DNA from: Brachyhypopomus gauderio
Taxonomy: Eukaryota; Chordata; Actinopteri; Gymnotiformes; Hypopomidae
Length of the DNA stretch: 64,000 bases
Assembly (NCBI RefSeq): GCF_052324685.1
Contig: NW_027506890.1
Coordinates: 1,475,039 to 1,539,038 of the forward strand
Direction of reading: 5' to 3'
In this document: piece by piece, positions 33,514 to 44,400 of the stretch
Numbering within the stretch: the first letter of the stretch is position 1
How the letters are laid out: every line of letters starts with the position of its first letter
The notes under the pieces: model-generated
What the model was told of the DNA's origin: nothing
What the model saw: only the letters and a program-made list of their open reading frames with translations
Databases searched by the model: none
Made by a program: the position numbers and the translations under genes

Positions 33514-34782
33514 GTCAGAAACTACACGCCAGAGAAAGTGCACAACACAGACACCTCTCCAAGAGCATCAGGATGAGATTAATTGAAAGACGCAAGGGCG
33601 GGAATGACTGAGACAGGCGTGTATCTGAGAGAGCCACCATACCCTACAGGGGCCGGCCTCCTCCGAGCTCCGGCCAGACCAACAGCATGGAACTTTGCTC
33701 TCGGTGTGCCATGGCTGCTCTGGGCCTGAGTCTGGTGGTCATTGGTGTGATCTTGTGCAACAGGGACAGCACTTGGTCGGTGGCGGTTGTGATTTTGTGC
33801 GCAGGCACGGGCTTTCTGGTGCTGTCTCTGATATACAAGGTACAGTGGACACGGGGAGAGCCGCATTCCAGCGACAGTGTGCCCTCTTTAGCAGGGGAGG
33901 ACGAGAGGTGAGTGCACCCTCCAGCACGCTGGAGCAAACACACCGCAGGGGCGGGGCTTAACTTCAGCTCGCTCAGTCAAGACGAGGAAGTGAACGCGTT
34001 ACAGGGGTTCAAACACAGACCCCGATGCAGTGGTGTTATTGGAGCATTCTAAAGACATTAGGCACAGTCAGTCTTGCTCAGAACACGTTTATTCAAGAAC
34101 ACAATAACCTTTTCGAGGTAGAGCTGGAGAGACAAGCTTCAAACAGAGTTTGCTCTAATTTATTTGTAAGGGAGCAAACAGACACGTAAATAAATAGAGA
34201 AATGGGAGAAATTAGATTCCATCATTGGAGGTTGTGTGGTTATTCACCCGGGGTAAAACAGGGTGAGGTCAAGTGCTACATTGCTACACGGTGTACCTTG
34301 ATTCAGCTTAAATGAGCGCCATTTTCAATTCAGTACATGTCCTCTCTCAATGCTAATTTCATTTGCATTTTTCAACACTATTAAATGTATTGTAAATTTG
34401 TCATATGTACCCCATACAGAAGAAAAACAGATGTTCATATATGAACAAGTGAAAACATTTATGTTGAATGCACAGAATACAAGCTAGAAACCCATTCTAT
34501 GCTAAATGTTTTTCAGTGCTTAAATCGTTGAAACAACCCCCACCCTAAAATATGGGGGGAATTGAAAGCATGGTCGATTTGAGCAACATATGTCTGTATT
34601 TGTGTATGTGTAGGCAAAGAGAAGAAGCTGAATGCTATGGTGTGCCCAGCTATGAGGAAGTGGTCGGCAATGATCAATACACTATTGGACATCTCTCTGA
34701 ACCAAATTACTGCACCACCGACCTTCCAGCCTATGAGGACGTAATGGAGACAGACTGTGGGGTGGACTTCTCCGATGAATAG
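33514..34782 (+). pseudogene. tmem51: TMEM51-like copy 2, truncated (pseudogene or short form)
   Basis: Exon 1 coding 33,687-33,907, exon 2 34,614-34,782, joined in the same phase as copy 1 and giving 129 aa. TM1 (MAALGLSLVVIGVIL) and TM2 (VVILCAGTGFLVLSLIY) persist, but the loop between them has lost the HHRGTGSPEIS segment. Exon 2 keeps VPSYEEV and LPAYEDV and then reads TAG at 34,780-34,782, removing the PPxY end. Behind the stop, homologous tail sequence continues to about 35,018, including a basic stretch (RMPFRERCLKSEDLDRKH) that copy 1 lacks, and then shifts frame at the PPPQYD site. The upstream 5.7 kb, including the 5' UTR exon, is deleted. Splice sites are intact, so a short protein remains possible. 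Confidence 0.75.
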
Positions 34783-35446
34783 TGCGCGCAACCCGCCGAG
34801 ACTCGACAAAACGCACACGGTTCTGACCAGCCGCCTGCACTGATCCGTAGGAACGGGACTCCAGGACTCGTACGGATGCCTTTCAGAGAAAGGTGCCTCA
34901 AATCAGAGGACTTGGACAGAAAGCATATCGCCGCGTCCAGCATCGAACCGATCACCGATCGTCACAGTACGACGCACTTCCCCCTGAGCTCCACCGCATC
35001 ACGGACTACTGCTGTTTAAATGCCATGTTTTTATTCCCATACCATTTTGGAATACTACTGGTCTGTTCTAATCAGTGGACATACAAGGGATGCGCCGCTA
35101 AACCAAAAACACAAACTGCCCTGATATTTGCGTTCTGAGCATAGTATGAAAAACGAGTTTGTATTCATTATTTTTCAAAATGGTGCTTAATGGGTAACTT
35201 TTCACAATGTGTGATGTTTGACTTATTTGTTTGTGCAGTTCTTCTTTATGGGAGTTAAGACATTTTATCACTGCTAGGATTCCTACAATGCCTAAATTGT
35301 CCAGGATTTGGCTTTTCCTTTTATATTGACATTACTTCCTGTACTTCATGCTGTGCGGATGCTTCTACATTGCTTTGACCATTCTTTATAGGTTCTGCCT
35401 TCTGGCACATTATAACTAGTTGATGATGTACGTCAGACTGCTTCTT

Positions 35447-35450
<4 letters not shown>

Positions 35451-35491
<41 letters not shown>
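35451..35491. repeat. (TG)n microsatellite
   Basis: About 20 TG repeats just beyond the end of duplicated unit 2. Confidence 0.9.
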
Positions 35492-35492
<1 letters not shown>

Positions 35493-35562
35493 CTACTTCA
35501 CAGAAGTGTGTGGCTAGAGAGGATAAATGAAGTTCACTTTATATATGATTATCATCATTATG

Positions 35563-36150
35563 GGCAACGGTGGCTTGGTGGTTAGCATCAGTGGCAGACT
35601 TAGCAATTTGGGGGCTCAAGGCAAATTTAGCTAGGGGGCCCAACAACATTAACCAGCTGTAGGCCTATGGGAAGTTTGCAGCTAGTCAGGGGGCCCCTAC
35701 AGTGGGCTGCAGTGGGAGGGGCCCAAGGCAGTTGCCTAGCAATGCCTCTATGCAAAGACCGCCTCTGGTTAGCATGTTTGCCTCTCAGCACTGGGGTCCT
35801 GGGTTCAAGTCCCTATCTGAGTGGAGTTTCCATGTTCTCCCTGTGTCTGCGTGGGTTTCCTCCGGGGTCTCCGGTTTCCTCTCACAGTCCAAAGACATGG
35901 AGGTTAGGTAAAACCTAAGGTTAGGAGTGTGTTTGTGTCTTCATGTTCAATAAAAAAAGTTGTCTCAGTGTCTGTGCATGAATGTGTGTGTGCTTGTGTG
36001 CCCAGTGGTGGATGGTGCTCTGCCACTAGGGTCTGTCCTCTCTCCCCTTCCTGCATCCCATTCAGTCCCCCAGGGGGCTGTGGATCCCGGTAGAGAGTAG
36101 GCTGTGCGCAATTGGCTGCCGCTTCTCGCCGGTATGTGATTGGAAGTGTC
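35563..36150 (+). mobile_element. tRNA-derived SINE-type repeat, interrupted
   Basis: Begins with an A-box-like GGCTTGGTGGTTAGCAT and, after an internal insertion, has a B box GGTTCAAGTCC at 35,802-35,812, followed by the widespread fish repeat text GTGGGTTTCCTCCGGGGTCT and CACAGTCCAAAGACATGGAG. The 3' part (CTCTGCCACTAGGGTCTGTC onward) extends to about 36,150; exact end unclear. Confidence 0.7.
35589..35767. mobile_element. hAT MITE inside the SINE
   Basis: 179 bp with ends CAGTGGCAGACTTAGC and the complement of CAGAGGCGGTCTTTGC, flanked by perfect 8-bp duplications GTTAGCAT (35,581-35,588 and 35,768-35,775) made from the SINE A box. Confidence 0.9.
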
Positions 36151-36304
36151 ATGTCACAATTCATCTTTCTATTTTTCTATCTTTTGTCTTTAATAGACTT
36201 TGTACTCTGATACCATACCCAACTGCTTTTGACTGTTCTTGCTCACCATTAAGGTTCAAATTTCAATGACAATACATTATAGTACACATGTATATGTGTT
36301 GTTT

Positions 36305-36690
36305 TTCAACCAGGGCAGTGTAGATTATCAACATCACACTATACAGTTATTGAGGATAATCCAGTAGACAGTGTGTCAGAGTCCACTTATAGTGACAGTG
36401 ACATCAGCGAAGGAGAATATGAGCCAGATGTGAGGAAGAACAAGAACAAATCGAGGAAGGGAACAAAGGAAATGAGGGAGGTGTAAATAATTATCAAAGA
36501 AAACAGAATGTCAGAGGCAGGAATAGAATCTGGAGATGCAAGGATATTGATTACCAAGGGGTCCCATCTATGTTCATGGGGAATTTTGAGGTGAAAGTGC
36601 AGGGTGAGGTACCCATTGAGTTATTCTCCAGTCTGTTTCGAGACTCACTAATAGATGAGACTGTTTTGGGGGATTTCATACAAGGAAATA
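36305..36690 (+). pseudogene. Probable piggyBac-type transposase N-terminal remnant
   Basis: The frame through 36,317-36,486 encodes an acidic leader (VSESTYSDSDISEGEYEPDV) and a basic patch. After a stop at 36,484-36,486 the sequence continues RIWRCKDIDYQGVPSMF and PIELFSSLFRDSLIDETVLG. The acidic start followed by a P-x-E-x-F-x-x-x-F-pattern is the layout of piggyBac/PGBD transposases. No catalytic aspartates are present. Assignment is by pattern only. Confidence 0.4.
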
Positions 36691-36699
36691 GCTGTGGAA

Positions 36700-38640
36700 T
36701 AACCTGAATGTTTTGACTTCACTGCCTATATTTATCCAATTCAAGCTAAATTGTAGCCTGAACAGCATTAAATTGCAATTAACTGTTCAATGTTGAGTTG
36801 TTTGTTTCAAGATTATATTAACAGAACAAAACTTACTTGTTTTAATGAAAAGAGGATAGATTCTCACAATTTGTTATATATTTTCGCAATTTTTATAGAA
36901 AATATTCACTCCGTTTTTGCATGGTGTCCACATATGTGGACAGTTGAATAACTATTTTAAAAACATTTTTATGTAAAATAATAAACCATTTGACTTTTTA
37001 TGCATGTCAGAATAATAAAAACAATTATTTAAATCTAGCGGCAAGCAGAGATTGCAGGTTCACACACCTATAGGGCCTAAGCAGCCAAAGAGAACCAATG
37101 TGTTGTTTTGAGCAAATGTTTGACCTTTGATATGAATGTATGAAGTGTTTTTTTAATCTCAGATTAGGCACTAAGTCTACAAAAAATCAAAATGTTGCTA
37201 AATGTATTGGCAAAAAATGATTCAGATCATAGAACTAAATCACATGCTGAGATTAGATTTATGTGTATGTTGTAAGCAATGCTTTTCAGTAGGTTCCAGT
37301 ATTTGGCCAGTAGATGAAGCCAAAGTACTACCATACAGATATTACAGCAATGAACATAAATTTTAGTGAAATAAAATGTTCATTCCTGGTCAGGCAGTAT
37401 ACTTTTTGTTATAAGATGTAATTACAAAGTTATTTGGCTCATTGGTCTGAATCATACAAGACTCATTACTTTTTTGTATTCTGCATGACAGGATTGCAGC
37501 ATTAGTTTTGATGATTTTAGAGATTTTTGTGTACAGTAGCGTCCCCAACAGATCAATTTGAACCAAACTTGGAGCACATCACAGGAACCTCAATTCATGA
37601 CAGCATTTGAAATTAGGAGTTGATCACTGTGACAGAAATTGTGTCATTCTTGATTAGGTCACGTCATTTAGATTTTAAGAGATCATTATGAACTTTATGT
37701 CATTCTGATTAAGCAGAAGGACTGCAATAATGAAGTAGTGTGATGCAGTGTAATCATGTACTTATGTTTAGTTCATATTATGCATGTGTGCTATACGTGA
37801 CCCAGGTCAGGGAGAGTGCTGAGGGTAAGAGCACTCTTGTTAACTGGTAGTCACTAGGCTACCATACTTGGGTCATTTAGCTTTCTCTGTGTTCAACTGA
37901 TACATCAGTTGCTTCCGCTAACTCTAGGGAAGTCCATATTAGGAGATACACATACATGAGACAAAGTAGCCTGTTGGGCGCCTATGTTTTGGAATATGCT
38001 GTGCTTAAGATAACCTGCTTGCTAGAACTGCTGAATTGTGTTTAGGATTGTATATAAGCAGGGGGACTGCCCCCTTGCTCTCAGAGTTGGTTTACATGGT
38101 TTGAGTTATAGCAACATAGGTCATATATGGCATGGCCTGAATGATATAATGAAAAAAAAGACCAACCTGAAAATTTAAAAATCCAAAATTGTTTTGATAA
38201 TTATTCACCTAGAGATTGAAACAAAAAATACATTGTATATAGAAACAAATCTTTATTTTACCATCTATGGTTTAATAATACTCTTGGTACAACAGTTATT
38301 TAACTCAAAGGGCTCTCTACTGACAAATCAAGAATTTAGTAATATTTAGTAACTAAGATTTATTAATTAAATTCAATGTTGCAATTCCTTTTGCTGAATT
38401 AGTTATAAAATGCTATACATGCTGGAGTGAGTATGTTATTTAAAAGTACAGCAGGACATGATCCAACATTATTAACCATCGACCCAACCAATCTTGAAAT
38501 AGGGAAAATATGTTTCTCTACATCACACAATAGTAATCAGTATATATGCTCACTGTTTCAGAAAGATGGTGTATCTAATCCATATGTATCTATTGGAACA
38601 CCATCCTTAACAACCTCGACTGGAAAGAGATCTGGAAAGA
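36700..38640. other. AT-rich noncoding stretch, no gene seen
   Basis: AT-rich sequence with repeat-like phrases (for example GAACCAAACTTGGAGCACAT near 37,560, similar in style to GATGAAACTTGGCAAATTTG at 50,852) common to fish interspersed repeats. I identify no ends, exons or RNA genes. Confidence 0.4.
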
Positions 38641-38724
38641 GAGATATGCTTTGTTAATTCACTCCTTGCACACCTAGTATGCCTAACATGACTGCCCGTG
38701 TATTCAGAGTATGAATGTAGTCTG

Positions 38725-38905
38725 CAAAGCCTGGCATAACATGACTGACATGACTGGCATGACTGACATAACTGATATGACTGGCCTGATGGGAATGACA
38801 TCACTGGCATGACGAACAAAAGTAACATGACTGATATGACTGACATAACTGGCATGACTGGAATGATTTGATGATTTAACTGACATAGCTGATATGACTG
38901 GACTG
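38725..38905. repeat. Degenerate 10-bp tandem repeat (CATGACTGAY)n
   Basis: About 17 decamers of the CATGACTGAC / CATGACTGGC / TATGACTGAC type. A second array of the same motif and orientation lies at 48,560-48,725, so the sequence was either duplicated or is a favoured satellite motif here. Confidence 0.85.
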
Positions 38906-39049
38906 AAATGATTCCCAGAGGAAAGAAAAATCAAAAAGGAGATCTCCTTAATATCTCTGCAGTTTCTCCTAGACAACACTGAGATTATATGGAAAGACAA
39001 ATGAGATTTTTCCTTAAGTCTCCTGCTGCTCAAATGTGTCTCTTGAGAT

Positions 39050-39290
39050 AAAGATCTTGGTAATCTTCTGTGTGTCTCATCTTGAGTTTTAGTAGAGATC
39101 TCAGTAAAGACTCCAGTAATCGCACATGTGTCTCTTCTTAAGTTTTAGTATAAATCTCAGTAAAGACTCCAGTAATCTCACATGTCTCTTCTTAAGTTTT
39201 AGTATAAATCTTAGTAAAGACTCCAGTAATCTTACATGTGTCTCTTCTTAATTTTAGTAGAGATCTCAGTAAAGACTACAGAAATTAAGT
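39050..39290. repeat. 56-bp minisatellite, four copies
   Basis: Unit beginning TGTCTCTTCTTAAGTTTTAG and continuing TAGAGATCTCAGTAAAGACT plus CCAGTAATCTCACA, repeated four times with 5-15% divergence. Confidence 0.85.
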
Positions 39291-39509
39291 ATTATACATA
39301 TGTCTCCTTCTGAATTTATTCACACATCACTGTAAAGTCTCACATTGTGCTCAGATTTACCAAACAATTGCATTAAATGAGTCTCAGTATGGACAAATAC
39401 AGGAATTCACATTTTATTAGAATAAACTAGCAATTTTGCAGTATCCTTAATTTAATAAATCACACACTGGATCAAAAGGACTAGTTCACTGGAAAAACAA
39501 TTATGCATA

Positions 39510-39880
39510 TGTGAGGGCGATGGATATATATGTTTATTATTCAGAGTTAATTTCATAGTTAAAATGTATGGGTAAAATGTGGGGATGCAATGTTATATGT
39601 TATATTATATACAAGTTCCGTAGCTCTGTACTGCAGTTTGGTTCACTTTAGTTCCGATGGGCTGACTTCCCAGTGGGGGGACTAATTAAGGGACACCTGA
39701 GGGGGCTGACCTTGTGTTCGCAGAGAGGAGAGTGTGTGCGTTGTTGCGCTACGAGTTTTTCCCTGTACTGAGCTGTTCGGCTGGAAATAAAGAGAAATTC
39801 CTTATTGTAACCCGACTATTTTTCCTTCCCACACCTCAGAGAAGAGACTGGAATAAGTCAATTCACATTATAGGGTTACA
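39510..39880 (+). repeat. 5' LTR of the Gypsy element
   Basis: 371 bp. Contains TATA-like TTATATTATATACAAG and an AATAAA at 39,786-39,791 shortly before the 3' end, the usual promoter/poly(A) arrangement. Followed at once by ACTGGTGGCAGCGG, where a primer-binding site is expected; I cannot assign the tRNA. Confidence 0.95.
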
Positions 39881-40117
39881 GACTGGTGGCAGCGGTGTTT
39901 TTGTTTTTCCAAACCGCTTGGATTTTCTCGAACTTTCACACAGCCGAGGCATTACTACGACGGCGGATTGCCCTCAGCGTCACTGAGCTAATTGGCACGC
40001 GAACCAGTGGGCTAGCAGCTGCACATATTCACTGCTACGACGTTACTGGCAAGTTTCTGCTCTTTTCTCTAAGTGGACAGTACTAAGTTAACCTAACTAA
40101 CTAGCCAGTAGATTAAA

Positions 40118-41386
40118 ATGTCGGATTCTGACGAAAGAGAGGATTCTCCTGCAGTTCCGTCGGTTAGTGGGGCTGGCAGGCAGGAAGTGTATTCAGCCGA
40201 TCAGTCTACTACCACGCGGGTCATTCACTATAAAGTTGAACTTCCTCCCTGTTTTCAGGGTGATGGCAAAGATAAAGACAGTTTTTCTCTGTGGAAAGCC
40301 AGACTGGAACTTGCTGTTAAAGCTTGCACAAGTGCACAGACTCAGAATTTAGTCACGATTCTCCCCACACGGCTCGGTGGAGACGCTTTAGCTTACTGGC
40401 TGTCCTTACCACCGTCAGTACAACAGGATTATGAACAGAGCACTGCAAAGCTCAGTGATGTTTTTGGGAGGAAACAGTTTTTGCTCCATTTTCAAACTTT
40501 TGTGAATGCAAGACCGCGTCTGCCCAAAGAGCCATTGGAAGTCTATGCAGCTGAAGTCACACGACTTGTACTAGAAGCTTTTCCTAACTATGGTGAGCCT
40601 GCCATTGCCATGGAACGTTTTAGGCGCTTTGTAGCTGGTCTAGACCCAGTCCTCCAATCTAAGTGTCATGAACATGGAGCCACAACTTTAGATGAAGCTC
40701 TTTCCATTGCATGCAAGTTGGAACGTGCAGGAGAGGCATTGAGATTAGCCGCCCCTTCCAATGCTCAGACAGTCTCTACTCTCGGGTTCCCGGTCGAGAC
40801 CACCACAGCAATGGTATCTACGAAGCAGGGCTCACCTCCAGAATTAGTGCAAGTGGTGAAAGAACTGTCTACTGAGCTGAAGGCTCTCAGGCTCGAGGTT
40901 AACCAGCTAAAGCAGCATCGTGGCCGTTCTGCCTATCTCAGCCCGACCCATGTTCAGGGGAACAGACACTATTCACCTGATAGGTCTAGGTGGGGTAGAA
41001 GTTTAGACACGCATCGCTACTCTCCCCATTCATCCCCAGGACGTTATGACAACCTTCACTATCAGGACTTTGCACCAAATGGCTCACAACGGCGGCGACA
41101 TTCACCAACACCCCCATCCTCTCCTCGTCGTGCCCACCACTCATCTCGGGAGTATGGTCGTGTTCAGTATTCCTCTACCGACCCACGACGGGGTTTCAGC
41201 CCAGGTTCCAGATACCCTGCCCATCAGGATTCTTCTTTCCCTGTCGAATTAGATGCTTCGCAGCTGCCTGCTTACGGTCCAAGGCGCAGTGCCTCCCCAG
41301 GGGACAGACGTCGACCCTCCAGGGAGCATGATCGTCATGTCAGTTTTAGAGATGAGAACACCTTCCATCAGGGAAACGGCTGGTAG
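40118..41386 (+). CDS. gag: Gypsy gag polyprotein
   Basis: 422 aa structural (capsid-forming) protein. Residues about 55-215 (from FSLWKARLELA through LDPVLQSKCHEH to ACKLERAGEALR) have the helical retrotransposon Gag pattern. The C-terminal third is rich in Arg, Ser, His and Pro (RRRHSPTPPSSPRRAHHSSR) and has no CCHC zinc knuckle, so RNA binding is probably through this basic tail. Ends QGNGW then TAG at 41,384-41,386. The pol frame overlaps in the -1 frame. ATG 40,118 is the first in-frame ATG after the 5' LTR and leader. Confidence 0.92.
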   Translation: MSDSDEREDSPAVPSVSGAGRQEVYSADQSTTTRVIHYKVELPPCFQGDGKDKDSFSLWKARLELAVKACTSAQTQNLVTILPTRLGGDALAYWLSLPPSVQQDYEQSTAKLSDVFGRKQFLLHFQTFVNARPRLPKEPLEVYAAEVTRLVLEAFPNYGEPAIAMERFRRFVAGLDPVLQSKCHEHGATTLDEALSIACKLERAGEALRLAAPSNAQTVSTLGFPVETTTAMVSTKQGSPPELVQVVKELSTELKALRLEVNQLKQHRGRSAYLSPTHVQGNRHYSPDRSRWGRSLDTHRYSPHSSPGRYDNLHYQDFAPNGSQRRRHSPTPPSSPRRAHHSSREYGRVQYSSTDPRRGFSPGSRYPAHQDSSFPVELDASQLPAYGPRRSASPGDRRRPSREHDRHVSFRDENTFHQGNGW

Positions 41387-41432
41387 CAGACACTGAGGGC
41401 CAAGTATCTGCTTCACGGGAACACGGGGGCCC
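41371..41432 (+). promoter_or_regulatory. Candidate -1 ribosomal frameshift signal at the gag-pol overlap
   Basis: Slippery heptamer G GGA AAC at 41,371-41,377, in the correct gag phase, three codons before the gag stop. After a 7-nt spacer, AGCAGA (41,385-41,390) can pair with TCTGCT (41,407-41,412), and GGGCC (41,397-41,401) in its loop can pair with GGCCC (41,428-41,432). That makes an H-type pseudoknot. pol is open in the -1 frame across this region. Pairing found by eye; no energy calculation. Confidence 0.7.
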
Positions 41433-41469
41433 GCAACCTCTCTTCTCTAGTACCATACATGGTAAGCCT

Positions 41470-44400
41470 ATGTCATATGTGTTTGCTGTTCTGGAAGACA
41501 CAGCTGTCAAAGTTTTTGTGGACACGGGCTCTGAGATTTCCATAATTAGTGAAGCCTTCAAATTGGCAGTGCCTTCTCTTAGACAAAAACCCATTCAAAA
41601 GTCCTTCATCCTGGCAAAGTCAGTGACCGGTGACTCCTTGGACACTCTAGGCACATTATCAGTCACCATTAGGTTGGGCGAGGAGTGGTTTACTCATGAT
41701 GTCCAGGTTGTGAGAAATGCAGCACAGTCAGTAATCCTGGGTTGGGATTTTCTACAAAAGCATCATGCAGTCATTGATTTGAGAGAGCAGCACCTAAAGC
41801 TATGGAACTGGACAGTTCCCCTGCTGTGCTGTTCACAGACTGCTCCCCTTAAATGTAGTGCTGTCTCATTATCACCAGTGACGGTGCCTGCCATGTCCCA
41901 AATGAATGTTTTAGCTAAGATTCAGTTAGCTACCGGTGACCCAGAGCACATGTTCACATACACTGGTGTCTTGGAACCTGACCCTTATAGTCTGCCAGGT
42001 CTCTTAGTGGCACGAACATTGACCCCTGTTAAAAGTGGTGTCATTAGTGTGCGTGTAATGAACCCCACACAAGACGATTGCCATGTACCCAGAGATACTA
42101 GAATAGGGGAATTTCATTCCTTAATGCACCAAACTGGAGAAGAGTTCTGCATAGTGGAGGCCACAGTGGCAGAAATAAACACTCAGACACAGTCACAGTC
42201 ACTGGCCAAAGTCAAACTTGGCGATTCAGCACTGGATCCTGCACAGCTGCAATGTTTGGAGTCCTTGCTCCTTAAATTCTCTGATGTTTTCAGTGCTCAT
42301 GAGCATGATTATGGTCGTACTGATAAAGTCAAGCATGCCATTAGGACAGATAATGCCCGGCCCATAAAACAGAGAGCTTACCGGACATCCCACAACATTC
42401 GAGCTGAAATAGACAAACAAGTCCAACAGCTTCTGGATGGAGACATCATTGAGGAAAGCTGTAGCCCATGGTCCTCCCCTGTTGTATTAGTCAAAAAAAA
42501 AGATGGAAGCTACAGATTTTGCATCGATTTTCGTAAACTCAATGCTGTTACTGTTAAAGACTCCTATCCATTACCACGTCCTGCTGATGCTTTGGACAGC
42601 TTGTCAGGTTCATGTTGGTTCAGCACCATGGACCTCGCTAGCGGCTATTGGCAAGTGGAACTAGAGCCACAGGACAGGGAGAAGACGGCTTTTACAACAG
42701 GGCAGGCTTTATATCAATTTAAAGTCATGCCTATGGGACTTACAAATGCTCCCCCAACATTTCAACGTCTGATGGAGCTGGTGCTTCGTGGCCTGCATTG
42801 GAAAGAATGCCTTATCTATCTTGACGATGTCTTAATCTTTAGCCGGACTTTCTCACAACACCTGACTAGCCTTGAAGAAGTCTTGACTCGTTTCCGTTCT
42901 GCTGGGCTTAAGCTGAAAGCCAGCAAATGTCACTTTGCATGCAGCCAAGTTACATTCCTGGGACATGTGGTTTCCAGCCAAGGACTCCAGCCGGATGCAA
43001 AGAACCTGGGCAAAGTTCGTGACTGGCCAACCCCTCGGACCACAACAGAGGTGAGAGCATTTGTGGGGTTGTGCTCATATTATAGACGTTTTATCAGGAA
43101 CTTCTCAGTCATTGCTGCACCCCTTCATGCTCTCACACAAAAGGGTGCTTTGTTTAGCTGGACTATGTCTTGTGAGGACGCTTTCCAATCCTTAAAGCAT
43201 GCTCTCACGAACCCTCCCATTGTTGCCCACCCTGTTTTTTCTCAGCCGTTTCTACTGTACACTGATGCCTCGCAGCACTGCATAGGGTCAGTCCTGGCTC
43301 AAGTTCAAGAGCGGACGGAGCGAGTTATAGCTTATGCGAGTCATACACTGACACCTTCACAGCAAAAATGGTCCACATATGATCGTGAGCTCTGGGCAAT
43401 TGTTTGGTCCGTGAGACACTTCAAACATTTCCTGGCTGGTACCACCTTCACGATTGTTACGGACCATAAGCCCCTGCTGAGTCTCCAAAAATCTGCTGTT
43501 CAGAATGATCCGACTGGTAGACGGGGCCGTTGGATACTGGAACTTGGTGTGTATGACTACACGGTCACTCACAAAGAGGGTAAGAAACATGCCAACGCTG
43601 ATGCCATGTCAAGACATCCCATTCTGCAGGGGGACACTAAAGCTGTCCAGAGTGTTTTAACCACCCTAGTTCCGGGGGACAAGATGACATCTAGTGGTGA
43701 CAGGGTGATTGACGAGCATGTTCCAGACTTCTGCCCAACTTTGGAAATTGATCCAGATGAGATGCGCAACTGCCAGGAGGCAGATGATTCACTTGGCACG
43801 GTGAGAGCTTGGATGGAGGAAGGCCGATGCCGGCCACAGTTAGGCTCTTTAAAGGGTCTGTCTCCTGCTGTGAGGAAACTCTGGCATGAATTTCCCAAAC
43901 TGTCTCTGCGACATGGAATACTATGCAGAAAATACAAAGGCTCACCGTACGCATTGCCTGTGTATCAGGTTGTCCTCCCTGATGTGCTCATACCTACTGC
44001 ATTGAAAGCTCTGCATGGTAATGAGTTTAGTGGACATCTGGGAGCAGATCGTACCCTGCAGAGAGCAAGACGAATCTGCTATTGGCCATATATGTCTCGT
44101 GACATTCACAAGTTTTGCTCAGAGTGTCTCCCCTGCCAATTACGCAGTTCCCCGGCTCCACACGAGCGAGCCCCTTTGCAGTCTATTCATGCCACCCGTC
44201 CCTTTCAGAGAATTGCTGCGGACATCACAGAGCTGCCCATTACATCCAAGGGACATCGGTACGTGTTGGTCATCATGGACTTTTTCACCCGATATGTCAA
44301 TCTCTTCCCCTTGAAAGACCAGCGGGCCATTACTGTAGCTCAGTGTATTTTTGAGGAATACCTCCGTCAGCATGGCATTCCTGAAGCCATTCACACGGAT

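Larger units (their letters stand above)
22378..35130. repeat. Segmental duplication unit 2
   Basis: Paralogue of unit 1, starting in the kazrin minisatellite and continuing through the kazrin 3' flank, the long-TIR element and the second TMEM51-like gene. Specific differences: insertion of an LTR element (24,020-27,843), an extra 850 bp at about 27,950-28,800, several hAT MITEs, and a deletion of about 5.7 kb at 33,436-33,440 relative to unit 1. Confidence 0.9.

Noticed and set aside
35667..36164. Short frames on both strands
   Set aside because: They fall within the SINE and its internal MITE.
38427..38657. 76-codon frame
   Set aside because: No recognisable domain, splice context or conservation information.
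41470..41472. ATG 41,470 as the true start of pol
   Set aside because: The pol frame is open upstream into gag and a -1 frameshift signal lies in the overlap; the ATG is probably just an internal methionine.
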